Source: Lutispora saccharofermentans (GTDB taxonomy: Bacteria; Bacillota; Clostridia; Lutisporales; Lutisporaceae). From it: a stretch of DNA of 64,000 nucleotides. Within the stretch, counting starts at the first letter, position 1. Every line of letters begins with the position of its first letter. Positions 26,288 through 34,947 of this stretch are shown here, in pieces. The translations under genes were made by a program, and so were the position numbers. The stretch lies in NCBI RefSeq assembly GCF_024363565.1, contig NZ_JAJEKE010000001.1, positions 434,001 to 498,000 of the forward strand. Direction: 5' to 3'. A model generated the notes under the pieces. It was not told where the DNA came from, made no database searches, and was given only the letters and a program-made list of their open reading frames with translations.

Positions 26288-29200
26288 TTATGCTGCCAAA
26301 TCAAAATCAAAAGGTATGATCATGCTGGCTTTCCCTGCTACATCTATTAGCCTGTCATCTTCTACAGGATTGATGACCTTCAATTCCTTTATCTCATCTA
26401 CGACAACATCTCTTATCGGGATGTTTGTGTCAAAAGTATTCTTGCCTTCCATAAACATTACGTATTCATCTCCGCCAGTTGCCTGGAAGTCATTGGTTAC
26501 AACCTTATAAACCTTATCATCCACAAGCGGGGTCCCATCCAGCAATGTAATTTCAACTATTCTCTCTCCCCTTGCCTTGGTCGAGTCATATTTAACCTTT
26601 AGCCCGGAGAATTGGCCTGATCTGAATGTCTTTTCATTGTTTAATATTATACCATGCTCTATAGCTTCTTTAACCTGCTTCCCTGTCAAATCAAAGGTAA
26701 ACAGTGTATTATCAAAGGGCAGGAGCTCATACATAAGACCCATGGTAATATCTCCTTCAGGAATATCTCTTCTCAGTCCGCCGCCATTTTGAATCGCTAT
26801 ATCAGCCTTGGCAGCCTTTCTCATTACATCCGTTACAAAGTTTCCTACAGGAGATACCTGAGTTGCTGCAGTATCATGATTCAAAGTGGAAGATGCTTTT
26901 CCCAGAAGTACATTCTTGATCGGCGACAGCTCATTTCCGATGAATCTTAGATAGCCTTTCATTTGTTCATCCTCTGGGGCTTTGATTACATTGGCATCGA
27001 CGAAGAATTCGCTCCTGGTGACCTTCTTGTCGGCATCCAGATATAGATCGATATGGGCAACGGATCTGCCATTATAATATGCCTGTACTACAGGTATACC
27101 GTTGATCTCGCCTTGGATCGTCTGATGAGAGTGACCCGTTATTATGGCGTCCACTCCATTGACTGCTTTTGCAAAATCAGCCGCTTCACCGGTGATTTCC
27201 TTTGTCTTGCTATCCTGCATTGCACCCAAGTGACTGAGCACTACAATGATGTCTGCACCGGCTTTTTTGACTTCCGGCACCAAAGCATTGACTGTTTCGG
27301 CGGGATCTTTAAAGATATATGGCTCTACCATTTCAGCCTTTGTCTTTGTCATTGTTTCAGGGGTTGCTATTCCGATTATGCCTACCTTTATACCGTTTCT
27401 CTCTACTATTGTGTATGGCTCTACAAAATCAGCAGCCTCTCCTGTTTTCTTATCAATTATATTTGCTGCAAGGAACGGGAACTTAGTCAATGATTTCCAC
27501 TTGTTTATTGCTCCCATACCCCAATCAAACTCATGATTACCCATGGACATCGCATCAAAGCCTATATAGTTCATGATAGCCTGAACCGGCACTCCGTACA
27601 TGAGATTGGAGTCTGCTGTTCCCTGATACATGTCTCCTGCGCTTAGAATTATTGTTCCCTCGGGATTGTCTGCTTTCTGTGCCTTTAAATAGCCTGCCAA
27701 TCTTGCTGCTCCGGGGTTCTTTCCGCTTTCAACGATATTGCCGTGGAAGTCATTTACAGACAATAGTGAAATAACCTTAGTATTTGGAACCTTGCCCAGC
27801 TTTGTCAGATCATCAATATTGACGGACTTCACATTGAGGGTTCTTCCGTCAAAGGATACAGGTATCTGGATTTCGCCGGATTTTATTTGGTCATAGTACT
27901 CTTTGTACTTTTCCGTATCAAATTTGGTGCCTATTATCTTCCAATTATTATCTACAGTTGGAGTGACAGTGCCCTTTTTAACCTCTTGCACATACTTTAA
28001 AACAAGCGCTCTCATGGATTCCTGATTTCCCTCTTGCTCTTTTGTAGGATAGTATTTATCCGCGTCTGTTGCCAATTTAAGGCTCTTCAGGGTTCCGAAA
28101 CGATAGTCATTCAAAGCTAATTTATATATGCTCTCATCATTTATAGGCTGGCCTTTATATGTAAGGTTGACTATACGGCTGCCTACAGGCTTTGATATGT
28201 CGATATCATAGTTGACCCCTGAGAACATATCATAGTTATAAGCTCTTATATCAGGATTAAAGCTTATTGTCAGATCTCCGTCCTTGTATTGGTTATAATA
28301 GCCTGCCGACCATTCCATGTATTCTTTTAAGTTCTTGCCGCTAATATTTAATCCCACTAATGTATTGTTGTCATACTTATATATTTTAGCTGCATCCTGC
28401 AATCTGAAGGGACCGGCTTTAACATTTGCATCCATGTCAAACAATGCAGCTGCAGAAATATCGGCCTTGGCATAATACATCTGAATTTCATTTATCAAAT
28501 CTGTGATGGCATTATCTTCAAGCTGCGCTCTTGGAGCTGTTGTAATTTGGTCAGCACCTGTAAAATAATCTACACCCTTTACAAAATCAGCTGTGACTTT
28601 GCCAACCTCTTTTGCTGCTTCTTTTTTGGATGTCTCATCTACATAGCTGAACTTTTCCAGCATGCCCTTGTCAGCTTCCACATCTGCAGTCACATCTATA
28701 TTTTTTGTCGTGACTTCTTTTACAATCCACTTGCCATCTTCTTTGGCCACATTTACATCAACTTTAGCCAAAGCTGCACCATTGCTTCCCGGTTCTATCA
28801 GCTTTACTCCGGATTTTGATTCAATATTATCAAATTTAGCATGGGCATGTCCGCAGAATATTGCGTCGAACTCCGGTACTGCCTCTGCAACCGGCAATGC
28901 GCCATCAGTCGCTCCTTTTTCAGGTGTGGAGCCTAAATGGAAGGTCCCGATCAAAACATCATATTTACCGTCTAATTCTTTTACTACTTTCTGAGCTTCT
29001 TCCACCGGATCAGTAAAGGTCATACCCTTAAAGCGATCCGGATTAGCGGACTCCCAGGTAGGGACATGAGGTGCGGTCATACCTACAACAGCAATCCTCA
29101 CGCCGTCTTTTTCAAATAATTTATATGGTTCAAAAACACGAGTGCCGTCTTCCTTATAGATATTAGCAACCAGTACGCTTCCTTTGAAGGCTTCAGTGTT

Positions 29201-29605
29201 TTTATTTAAGAAGTCTAGATTGAAGTTGAATTCATGATTGCCGATAGTCCAAGCATCATAACCCATGTAATTTAATGCTTCGACCATAGGATGTACAGGT
29301 TGACTGTTGAATAGATCAGCTAAGTTGCCTTGAACAGCATCGCCGCAGTCAACTAAAAGAGTATTCGGATTTGCAGCCTTTTCTTGCTTTATCAAGGTGT
29401 AAATCTTGGCAAAGCCTGATTTAGCATCTTCTTTTCCGGCTGCATATTCCCACGGATAGATTCTTCCATGCAGATCGCTCGTTCCCAATATAGTAATTGT
29501 TTTAGCATCATTACCTTCTGCCGAAACAGCGCTCATTGGCAACATCATTGAAAGAACCATGAGGAATACAAGTAAAAAACTTATCCTTTTTAGTCCCTTT
29601 CTCAT
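26288..29605 (-). CDS. Secreted 5'-nucleotidase / 2',3'-cyclic phosphodiesterase with two catalytic modules
   Basis: A 1105-residue exported protein built from two full metallophosphatase plus 5'-nucleotidase C-terminal units. Signal peptide at 1-30 (hydrophobic core FLLVFLMVLSMMLPMSAVSA). Module 1: LGTSDLHGRIYPWEYAAG, DCGDAVQGN, TIGNHEFNFN, FCGHAHA (CpdB-like). Module 2 from about 625: LLSVNDFHGNIVESGKN, SAGDMYQGTADSN, SMGNHEFDWG, ITGHSHQ, AIQNGGGLRRDI and FQATGGDEYVMF (UshA-like). Each module keeps the metal-binding Asp/His/Asn set. No LPXTG or SLH anchor is seen, and the C-terminus FDFDLAA is short. It scavenges extracellular nucleotides. The start is placed at the ATG seven bases after GGAGG. 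Confidence 0.93.
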   Translation of the reverse strand: MRKGLKRISFLLVFLMVLSMMLPMSAVSAEGNDAKTITILGTSDLHGRIYPWEYAAGKEDAKSGFAKIYTLIKQEKAANPNTLLVDCGDAVQGNLADLFNSQPVHPMVEALNYMGYDAWTIGNHEFNFNLDFLNKNTEAFKGSVLVANIYKEDGTRVFEPYKLFEKDGVRIAVVGMTAPHVPTWESANPDRFKGMTFTDPVEEAQKVVKELDGKYDVLIGTFHLGSTPEKGATDGALPVAEAVPEFDAIFCGHAHAKFDNIESKSGVKLIEPGSNGAALAKVDVNVAKEDGKWIVKEVTTKNIDVTADVEADKGMLEKFSYVDETSKKEAAKEVGKVTADFVKGVDYFTGADQITTAPRAQLEDNAITDLINEIQMYYAKADISAAALFDMDANVKAGPFRLQDAAKIYKYDNNTLVGLNISGKNLKEYMEWSAGYYNQYKDGDLTISFNPDIRAYNYDMFSGVNYDIDISKPVGSRIVNLTYKGQPINDESIYKLALNDYRFGTLKSLKLATDADKYYPTKEQEGNQESMRALVLKYVQEVKKGTVTPTVDNNWKIIGTKFDTEKYKEYYDQIKSGEIQIPVSFDGRTLNVKSVNIDDLTKLGKVPNTKVISLLSVNDFHGNIVESGKNPGAARLAGYLKAQKADNPEGTIILSAGDMYQGTADSNLMYGVPVQAIMNYIGFDAMSMGNHEFDWGMGAINKWKSLTKFPFLAANIIDKKTGEAADFVEPYTIVERNGIKVGIIGIATPETMTKTKAEMVEPYIFKDPAETVNALVPEVKKAGADIIVVLSHLGAMQDSKTKEITGEAADFAKAVNGVDAIITGHSHQTIQGEINGIPVVQAYYNGRSVAHIDLYLDADKKVTRSEFFVDANVIKAPEDEQMKGYLRFIGNELSPIKNVLLGKASSTLNHDTAATQVSPVGNFVTDVMRKAAKADIAIQNGGGLRRDIPEGDITMGLMYELLPFDNTLFTFDLTGKQVKEAIEHGIILNNEKTFRSGQFSGLKVKYDSTKARGERIVEITLLDGTPLVDDKVYKVVTNDFQATGGDEYVMFMEGKNTFDTNIPIRDVVVDEIKELKVINPVEDDRLIDVAGKASMIIPFDFDLAA

Positions 29606-29671
29606 TTTCATACCTCCATCTAATTTTTTATGTATATAGTCAATTATAGAAATATATACATATCTATGTTA

Positions 29672-29700
29672 ATTTTACCATACTCTTCCCCAAGTCTCAA
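29672..29700 (-). promoter_or_regulatory. Promoter of the 5'-nucleotidase gene
   Basis: The minus strand has TTGAGA (29695-29700), a 17-base spacer and TAAAAT (29672-29677) preceded by TGG, an extended -10. Confidence 0.5.
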
Positions 29701-29714
29701 ACATGTTAATAAAC

Positions 29715-29746
29715 AAAAAAAGACAGGCTTATCTGAATAACCTGTC
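29715..29746 (-). terminator. Terminator after the DUF362 gene
   Basis: GACAGGTTATTCAGATAAGCCTGTC followed by TTTTTTTG on the minus strand, beginning at the end of the DUF362 gene. Confidence 0.8.
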
Positions 29747-30886
29747 ATATATCCAATGCTTTTTTATATTTATCGCTTTTTTGGGGCAAAGCTCATGGCA
29801 GCAAAAGCATCTTATACATTTATCTAAATCTGCCACAGGTTTGCCGCTGTCCATATTGATGACCTTTGGCGGACAGCTTTCCTTGCAGATACCGCACGAA
29901 ATGCAGATATCCGGATCAAACACCGGTTTGGGCCTTAAATTATTCAATGCCCATTTCTCAACAAAGCCCGGTATCCTTCCTCCGACAAAGTTTATATCCA
30001 GGGATTTCGGCTTTTTAAAAGGCTTGATATCTATCTCCAAAGGCTTCAGGCAAGTGTACTCTATATCATTATCATCACAGGAAAACAAGCCGCGATTTTT
30101 TGCTTCCGCAACCGTCGGCACCGTCTCGGGGTTTATGCTAATAATTCTCAGGGCACTAAAATCCAAAGCATAGGGACTCTCGGAAGCCATTATCACCCCT
30201 ACATGCCTTTTGTCTCCGGCAGAAGGCCCGTCGCCCTCCATGCCGTCAATCCCGTCTATAACGGAAAACAACGGCTTTGCATATTCACATATATCTACAA
30301 GATGGGCTGCAAAATTTCCCACGTCATTCATTTTGAAATGGTAATCCGCTTTTATGATGCCGGGTATTATTCCAAAAAGATTTTTAACAGCTCCCGTATA
30401 GGTCATCATGGCGTGAGTCTTAAGCTTAGCGGCAGATACAATAAAATCCGCATCCTCAGCGACCTTGATCACCTGCATGTTTTTCAACATTCTCCCATAT
30501 TCATTATGTACTTCCATTACGGATACATCATAATTCAGGCTGCAATTGGTCCTCTGGGCAACCTCAGCCATACCTGTAGCTTTATATATGCCTCTAAGCA
30601 TCCATTCCGTATACGGCCCTCCGGGACTATCACCCAAAGTCACATTGCAGCCCAATCTCTGAAGATACCGTACAATGGCCTCCGCCACTGCAGGATGAGT
30701 AGTCACCGCATCATCGGGGTTGTTCTTCTTAAGCAAATTGACCTTCACCAATGCATTGCTTCCCGGTTTGATCTTATCCTTTAACCCTTCCAATGCATCA
30801 AGGGATCGGGCTACTGCCTTATCTACCTGATCATATTTATAGTCGCTGCATTTTACTATGCTCACTCGATCCAATTCATTATGCAC
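29729..30886 (-). CDS. DUF362 domain protein with two 4Fe-4S clusters
   Basis: A 385-residue cytoplasmic iron-sulfur protein. The DUF362 domain fills about residues 1-300 (ALVKVNLLKKNNPDDAVTTHP, LGDSPGGPYTE, AAKLKTHAMMTYTGAVKNLFG, VIDGIDGMEGDGPS). The C-terminus carries two ferredoxin motifs, CISCGICKESCPPKV and CIRCFCCHELCPKKA, near residues 330-370. Such proteins are common in anaerobes; the electron partners and reaction are not known. AAGGGGTG precedes the ATG, and the HAD gene ends only three bases upstream. Confidence 0.9.
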   Translation of the reverse strand: MHNELDRVSIVKCSDYKYDQVDKAVARSLDALEGLKDKIKPGSNALVKVNLLKKNNPDDAVTTHPAVAEAIVRYLQRLGCNVTLGDSPGGPYTEWMLRGIYKATGMAEVAQRTNCSLNYDVSVMEVHNEYGRMLKNMQVIKVAEDADFIVSAAKLKTHAMMTYTGAVKNLFGIIPGIIKADYHFKMNDVGNFAAHLVDICEYAKPLFSVIDGIDGMEGDGPSAGDKRHVGVIMASESPYALDFSALRIISINPETVPTVAEAKNRGLFSCDDNDIEYTCLKPLEIDIKPFKKPKSLDINFVGGRIPGFVEKWALNNLRPKPVFDPDICISCGICKESCPPKVINMDSGKPVADLDKCIRCFCCHELCPKKAINIKKHWIYDRLFR

Positions 30887-30889
30887 CCC

Positions 30890-31726
30890 TTATAATACAA
30901 GCTTCTCTATCGCCTGTGCAACTCCATCTTCGTCATAACGGGCGGTTATATAGTCCGCCTTTTCCTTCAAAGCATCCACTGCATTGCCCATGGCTATGCC
31001 CATCCCGGCATATTCTATCATGCTTATATCATTTTCATTATCACCCATGGCTATTATTTCTTCTCTTTTTATGCCATATATCTCTCCTAAAATCCTTATG
31101 GCATTGCCTTTGTTTATGCCCTTATTCATAACCTCCAGATTATCCCTCAAGGATTGACTGACAGATACCTTCCCGGTGCTCAATATTCCTTGCCTTATCC
31201 CGGCAAGCCTTTCCTCATCGTCATCCACTACTACAGCCTTCAATATCTTGCCCTTTTCCTCCTCTACCGTCTTTTCCAGAGATTCTACTACCCTCACATT
31301 TATGCGGTCTTCTTCCCTCAAGCTTTGATTCCATTCAGTATATTTTTGTGAAATATTCACTACCTTCTCAGTATATACCGTATCCTGGGAGTAAAGGTGG
31401 CAATATAGGCCTTTGCTCTTGCACAGCTTTATCATCTCCAGGGCGACTTCATCTAATAGAATGCTTTGAAACATTATATTGTTGGTATAGTCTTCTCTTA
31501 TTATTGCGCCGTTACTGGCGATTATCGGGGTGTTTATGCCAAGAAGCCTTGTATAAAACCTGGCTGAGGAATATATTCTTCCTGTGGCTACGACAAGATG
31601 AACTCCTCTTTTTGCCGCTTCAGCCAGAGCTTCTTTATTTCTTGGAGAAACCTCTTTCTGTTTGTTCAAAAGAGTATAATCCATATCCATTACTATCATT
31701 TTGTATCTGTTTTGTTCCGATGTCAT
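30890..31726 (-). CDS. Cof-type HAD-IIB phosphatase
   Basis: A 278-residue sugar-phosphate/FMN-type phosphatase. Motif I VMDMDYTLLN with the catalytic Asp pair, motif II VATGR, motif III lysine in NKGNAIRILGEIYG, motif IV MGDNENDISMIEYAG and the ending AMGNAVDALKEKADY are all intact. The ATG at 31726 has GAAGGAG seven bases upstream; upstream in-frame ATGs lack a site. The substrate cannot be told from sequence. It is probably cotranscribed with the DUF362 gene. Confidence 0.92.
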   Translation of the reverse strand: MTSEQNRYKMIVMDMDYTLLNKQKEVSPRNKEALAEAAKRGVHLVVATGRIYSSARFYTRLLGINTPIIASNGAIIREDYTNNIMFQSILLDEVALEMIKLCKSKGLYCHLYSQDTVYTEKVVNISQKYTEWNQSLREEDRINVRVVESLEKTVEEEKGKILKAVVVDDDEERLAGIRQGILSTGKVSVSQSLRDNLEVMNKGINKGNAIRILGEIYGIKREEIIAMGDNENDISMIEYAGMGIAMGNAVDALKEKADYITARYDEDGVAQAIEKLVL

Positions 31727-31824
31727 TGCAATTCTCCTTCTCATCTCAGAAATAGTCATAATTTTATTCTATTATTACTTTGTTGATATTACAAGGAATA
31801 TACTATGTGAGCTCATACCCGGAC

Positions 31825-32484
31825 TTATGTTGAAAATATAAATCTTTCCAAAGAGTCCACGGTAGGGAAATAGTGGTCAGAATTTGCTTTCATGTAATCT
31901 TTTATTTCCGGAATCACATGAGACCATCCTGCTCCTGCGAATTCAATATTGCAGCTCCTTGCCATATCCAAGCCGGGCTTTGAATCGTCTACCACCAATA
32001 TATCGCGATTTTCCAGGCTGAATCTCCTCATGATTTCCAGGATTGGATATGGGTTAGGCTTCCTCTGCTGTTCTTCCAGCTCCCAACCGAATATCAAATC
32101 CGGAGACAAGCCGCAGTTTAACATGTAATCCCTTATGATCTGCTCGCTTTCCGAATGGGAAACAACGCATATTATTCCTCCCGACTCTTTATATTTTTTT
32201 ACCAAATCGGCAAAGCCGGGATAAAAGCCCGGCACCTTTGATTTTGTGTGCCTCTTCCAGATATCATATTGATATTGCTGCTCTTCCTCGCTGAATTTCA
32301 ATATATCTTTGCATAGCCCGTAAAACCCCGGATTAAAGCAATAGTGAACAAACTCCTCAAGCTTTAAAGGCTTCATATCGGGTCTTAATATTCTTAAGGC
32401 TTCCACAAAGGACGGATAGTGAATATCCGGCGTGCTTTTGACTGCGGTATCATCATGATCCAAAATCAAACAACGGTATTTCAA
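31825..32484 (-). CDS. HAD family hydrolase (phosphoglycolate-phosphatase-like)
   Basis: A 219-residue HAD-I enzyme: motif I LILDHDDTAVKS, a helical cap, motif II VVSHSES, motif III lysine in RKPNPYP and motif IV ILVVDDSKPGLDMA. The start is TTG at 32484, seven bases after AGGAGG; an ATG eight codons earlier would place the ribosome site inside the gene. Motif I has DHDDT rather than DFDGT, as in a subset of HAD proteins. Substrate unknown. Confidence 0.85.
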   Translation of the reverse strand: MKYRCLILDHDDTAVKSTPDIHYPSFVEALRILRPDMKPLKLEEFVHYCFNPGFYGLCKDILKFSEEEQQYQYDIWKRHTKSKVPGFYPGFADLVKKYKESGGIICVVSHSESEQIIRDYMLNCGLSPDLIFGWELEEQQRKPNPYPILEIMRRFSLENRDILVVDDSKPGLDMARSCNIEFAGAGWSHVIPEIKDYMKANSDHYFPTVDSLERFIFST

Positions 32485-32713
32485 ATTAGCTCCTCCTGAA
32501 TTATACAATTACAATACCATTTTACAACACATTTCATGCTCTTACAAATTCCATACACCAATCATGCTTTTCGTAAAAGCCAACCAGAAGCATTTGCCGA
32601 GGATATACCGAATACCGATTCCTCGGAGCTGTCGGAACTCAGTATTACTGCTGTCAAGTATTTAGGCATTATTTTCGTCTTTTATGACCTGCTTTTTTAT
32701 TCAAACTTTATGG

Positions 32714-32770
32714 AAAGTAAACTTGACATAGAGAATTATTAATATTATACTAAAAATGTAAAGCAAACTT
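32714..32770 (+). promoter_or_regulatory. Promoter and putative operator of the Xre gene
   Basis: TTGACA (32723-32728), a 17-base spacer and TATACT (32746-32751) form a near-consensus plus-strand promoter. Direct repeats AAAGTAAACTT (32714-32724) and AAAGCAAACTT (32760-32770) flank it; GGAAAGT and ACTTTCC also form an inverted pair. This suits autoregulation by the Xre protein. Confidence 0.6.
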
Positions 32771-32791
32771 TCCGTTTCAAGGAGGCAGGTC

Positions 32792-32995
32792 ATGAAAAAT
32801 AGATTAGAAGAATTACGAAAACAAAATGGTATCAAACAAGAGGATTTGGCATCGGCGTTGGAAGTATCAAGGCAAACAATAGGCTCATTGGAAAACGGCA
32901 GGTACAATCCATCAATAATACTGGCTTTCAAAATCGCTCGGTTTTTCGGGCTGACCATTGAAGACATTTTTATTTATGAGGAGGAAGAAAAGTGA
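32792..32995 (+). CDS. Xre family transcriptional regulator
   Basis: A 67-residue, one-domain helix-turn-helix protein: LRKQNGIKQEDLASALEVSR then QTIGSLENGRYNPSI. This is the compact type with C-terminal IEDIFIYEEE. CAAGGAGGCAGGTC precedes the ATG. The stop overlaps the next gene's GTG by four bases, so the two are coupled. Such regulators often sit next to membrane proteins and peptide-resistance transporters. Flanking repeats at the promoter suggest it represses itself. Confidence 0.92.
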   Translation: MKNRLEELRKQNGIKQEDLASALEVSRQTIGSLENGRYNPSIILAFKIARFFGLTIEDIFIYEEEEK

Positions 32996-33420
32996 AAAAA
33001 GATATGTTATACAGTGGTTTAGGTTTTATTGCACTTGGTATAGTTTTTTTAATTCTTTATATCATAACGGACGGTGAAGGTATCACATCAAATTTTGCTG
33101 GCTTTGCAGGCGGTTTTGCAGGGCCGGGTGTGCTTATGGTTTACAAATACTTTCATTGGTCAAAGCCGGAAAACAAAGCCGCCTATGAGGAAAGATTAAG
33201 AAATGAAAAAATAAACGCAAAAGATGAAAGGAAAGTTATGCTTAGGAGAATATCAGGACACGTTATGTATACGATTACGATAATTATGTTGGCATTATCG
33301 GTCTTTGTACTTTCTTTATTCGGCGTTGACAAGTGGGTCCTATTGTTGATTGCAGTCCTTTTAATACTTGAAATCGCCGGAGGACAGATTGTATATCGGC
33401 ATTATGATAAAAAATTATAG
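32992..33420 (+). CDS. Membrane protein of unknown function, coupled to the Xre gene
   Basis: A 142-residue protein with four hydrophobic helices in two pairs (about 7-25 and 35-52, then 90-108 and 113-130), joined by a charged cytoplasmic segment (ENKAAYEERLRNEKINAKDERK). The GTG start overlaps the Xre stop. I do not recognise a named family, but pairs of a small Xre regulator and a four-helix membrane protein are common in Firmicutes. The function may be envelope-stress related, which is inference. Confidence 0.8.
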   Translation: MKKDMLYSGLGFIALGIVFLILYIITDGEGITSNFAGFAGGFAGPGVLMVYKYFHWSKPENKAAYEERLRNEKINAKDERKVMLRRISGHVMYTITIIMLALSVFVLSLFGVDKWVLLLIAVLLILEIAGGQIVYRHYDKKL

Positions 33421-33432
33421 GAAGATAAAATC

Positions 33433-34161
33433 ATGCAGCACATACGCAAGGAGGTGCTTGATATAAAAAAGATATTGATTATTGAAGATGACCTATCCTT
33501 AAGCAATGGGATAGTGCTTGCCTTAAAAAACAGCGAATTTGCCTTTGTCCAGGTACAGGATCTGCACTCCGCGCAGTCGGAGGCTGAAAACACAGTATTC
33601 GATTTGATTATTCTGGACATCAATCTGCCGGACGGAAATGCGCTGGATTTTCTGATCGGGGCCCTTGTGAAGGCTTCCCGGCTGGAAAGCGGGATCATCA
33701 CGGTAAATCCGCAAAAAGGTAACCTGCAAACCCTGCTTGATGCTGTCACCGCTCAAATCAGGGCAAAAGCGGAGTCAAAAGAGATCGCCGTTGAAATGGA
33801 AGCGGTGGAGGGCATGGCCTATTTCGATCCCAAATGGACAGCCGAGGCAGTGTATAACGTCATTGACAATGCGGTGAAATACGCCCCCCGCCAAAGCGTA
33901 ATTAAAATACATGCTATACCCTATGACTTGTTTTTCCGAATTGACATCACTGACGGAGGCATTGGCATCGCAGAGGAGGAGCAAAGCAAGATATTCACTC
34001 GTTTTTATCGTTCTCCGGCGGTCAGCAGTCAAGAGGGCGTGGGGATCGGCCTGTTTCTGGCAAGGGAAATTCTCTCAAACGGAGGCGGATATATCAAAGT
34101 TTCCTCAAAACCGAAGCAAGGCTCCACCTTTTCTATTTACCTTCCGACTGAAAGAAGATGA
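33433..34161 (+). pseudogene. Decayed two-component system: receiver fragment fused to kinase C-terminus
   Basis: One open frame of 242 codons joins two broken genes. Residues about 11-74 are the first half of a response-regulator receiver (KKILIIEDDLS, DLIILDINLPDG with Asp62). At about 33.66 kb it changes without stop into the end of a histidine kinase: LVKASRLESGII, N box NVIDNAVKYAPR, DGGIGI, FTRFYRS and GVGIGL. The rest of the receiver, the DNA-binding domain, the kinase sensor and the phospho-acceptor His are missing. AAGGAGG is followed at ideal spacing by ATA AAA AAG (33463), as if an original ATG had mutated. The intact pair probably controlled the ABC genes downstream. Confidence 0.8.
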
Positions 34162-34269
34162 TTCTTTCAAAGCTGTTAGATTCCGGAAAGATTGTGGAAA
34201 GATTGTTTTGTTATCCTGTCTGTATCATGGGAAACCGTGATACAAACTTTTCTTTTGGAGGAAACCATA

Positions 34270-34947
34270 ATGACTATATTAAAAACAACGGAACTTAAAA
34301 AATATTACGGCAGTGGCGAAACGGCTGTCCATGCGCTGGATAGCGTGAATCTATCGGTGGAGAGCGGAGAATTTGTCGCTGTGGTCGGCACCTCCGGCAG
34401 TGGGAAATCCACTCTGCTCCATATGCTCGGCGGTCTCGACCGTCCCACCGGCGGTGCTGTTTTCGTGGATGGCAAAGAGATCTTTTCGCTGAAAGATGAA
34501 GAACTGACTATTTTCCGGCGCCGCAAGATCGGCTTTATATTCCAAAGCTATAATCTTGTGCCGGTGCTGAATGTATATGAGAATGTCGTCCTGCCCATCC
34601 AGCTCGATGGTAACGAGCCGGACGAAGGTTATGTGGCGCAGATTGTTCAGACACTGGGGCTGGAAAGCAAGCTGCAGAATCTGCCGAATCAGCTCTCCGG
34701 CGGTCAGCAGCAGCGGGTTGCCATCGCCAGGGCGCTGGCTTCCAAGCCGGCTATCGTCCTTGCCGACGAGCCCACCGGGAACCTGGACAGCAGAACCAGT
34801 CAGGACGTATTGGGGCTTTTGAAGGTGACTGGAGAAAAATTCAAGCAAACGATTGTCATGATCACTCATAACGAGGAGCTGGCCCAACTTGCCAATCGCA
34901 TCGTCCGTATCGAGGACGGAAAAATCGTAGGCGGTGAGCAGGCATGA
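34270..34947 (+). CDS. ABC transporter ATPase, MacB/BceA type
   Basis: A 225-residue ATPase of the antimicrobial-peptide or lipoprotein exporter class. Walker A GTSGSGKST, Q-loop IFQSYNLVPVLNVYENVVLP, signature LSGGQQQRVAIARALASKP, Walker B IVLADEPTGNLD and the H-loop MITHNEEL are intact. The ATG at 34270 has TTGGAGG upstream. It overlaps the permease start by four bases (ATGA). The coding sequence is visibly richer in G and C at third positions than the flanking minus-strand genes, which suggests transfer. Confidence 0.93.
   Translation: MTILKTTELKKYYGSGETAVHALDSVNLSVESGEFVAVVGTSGSGKSTLLHMLGGLDRPTGGAVFVDGKEIFSLKDEELTIFRRRKIGFIFQSYNLVPVLNVYENVVLPIQLDGNEPDEGYVAQIVQTLGLESKLQNLPNQLSGGQQQRVAIARALASKPAIVLADEPTGNLDSRTSQDVLGLLKVTGEKFKQTIVMITHNEELAQLANRIVRIEDGKIVGGEQA

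Noticed and set aside
32536..32742. Plus-strand open frame of 68 codons before the Xre gene
   Set aside because: No ribosome site, no recognised family, and it runs through the promoter of the Xre gene. It could be a remnant at the island edge but cannot be supported as a gene.
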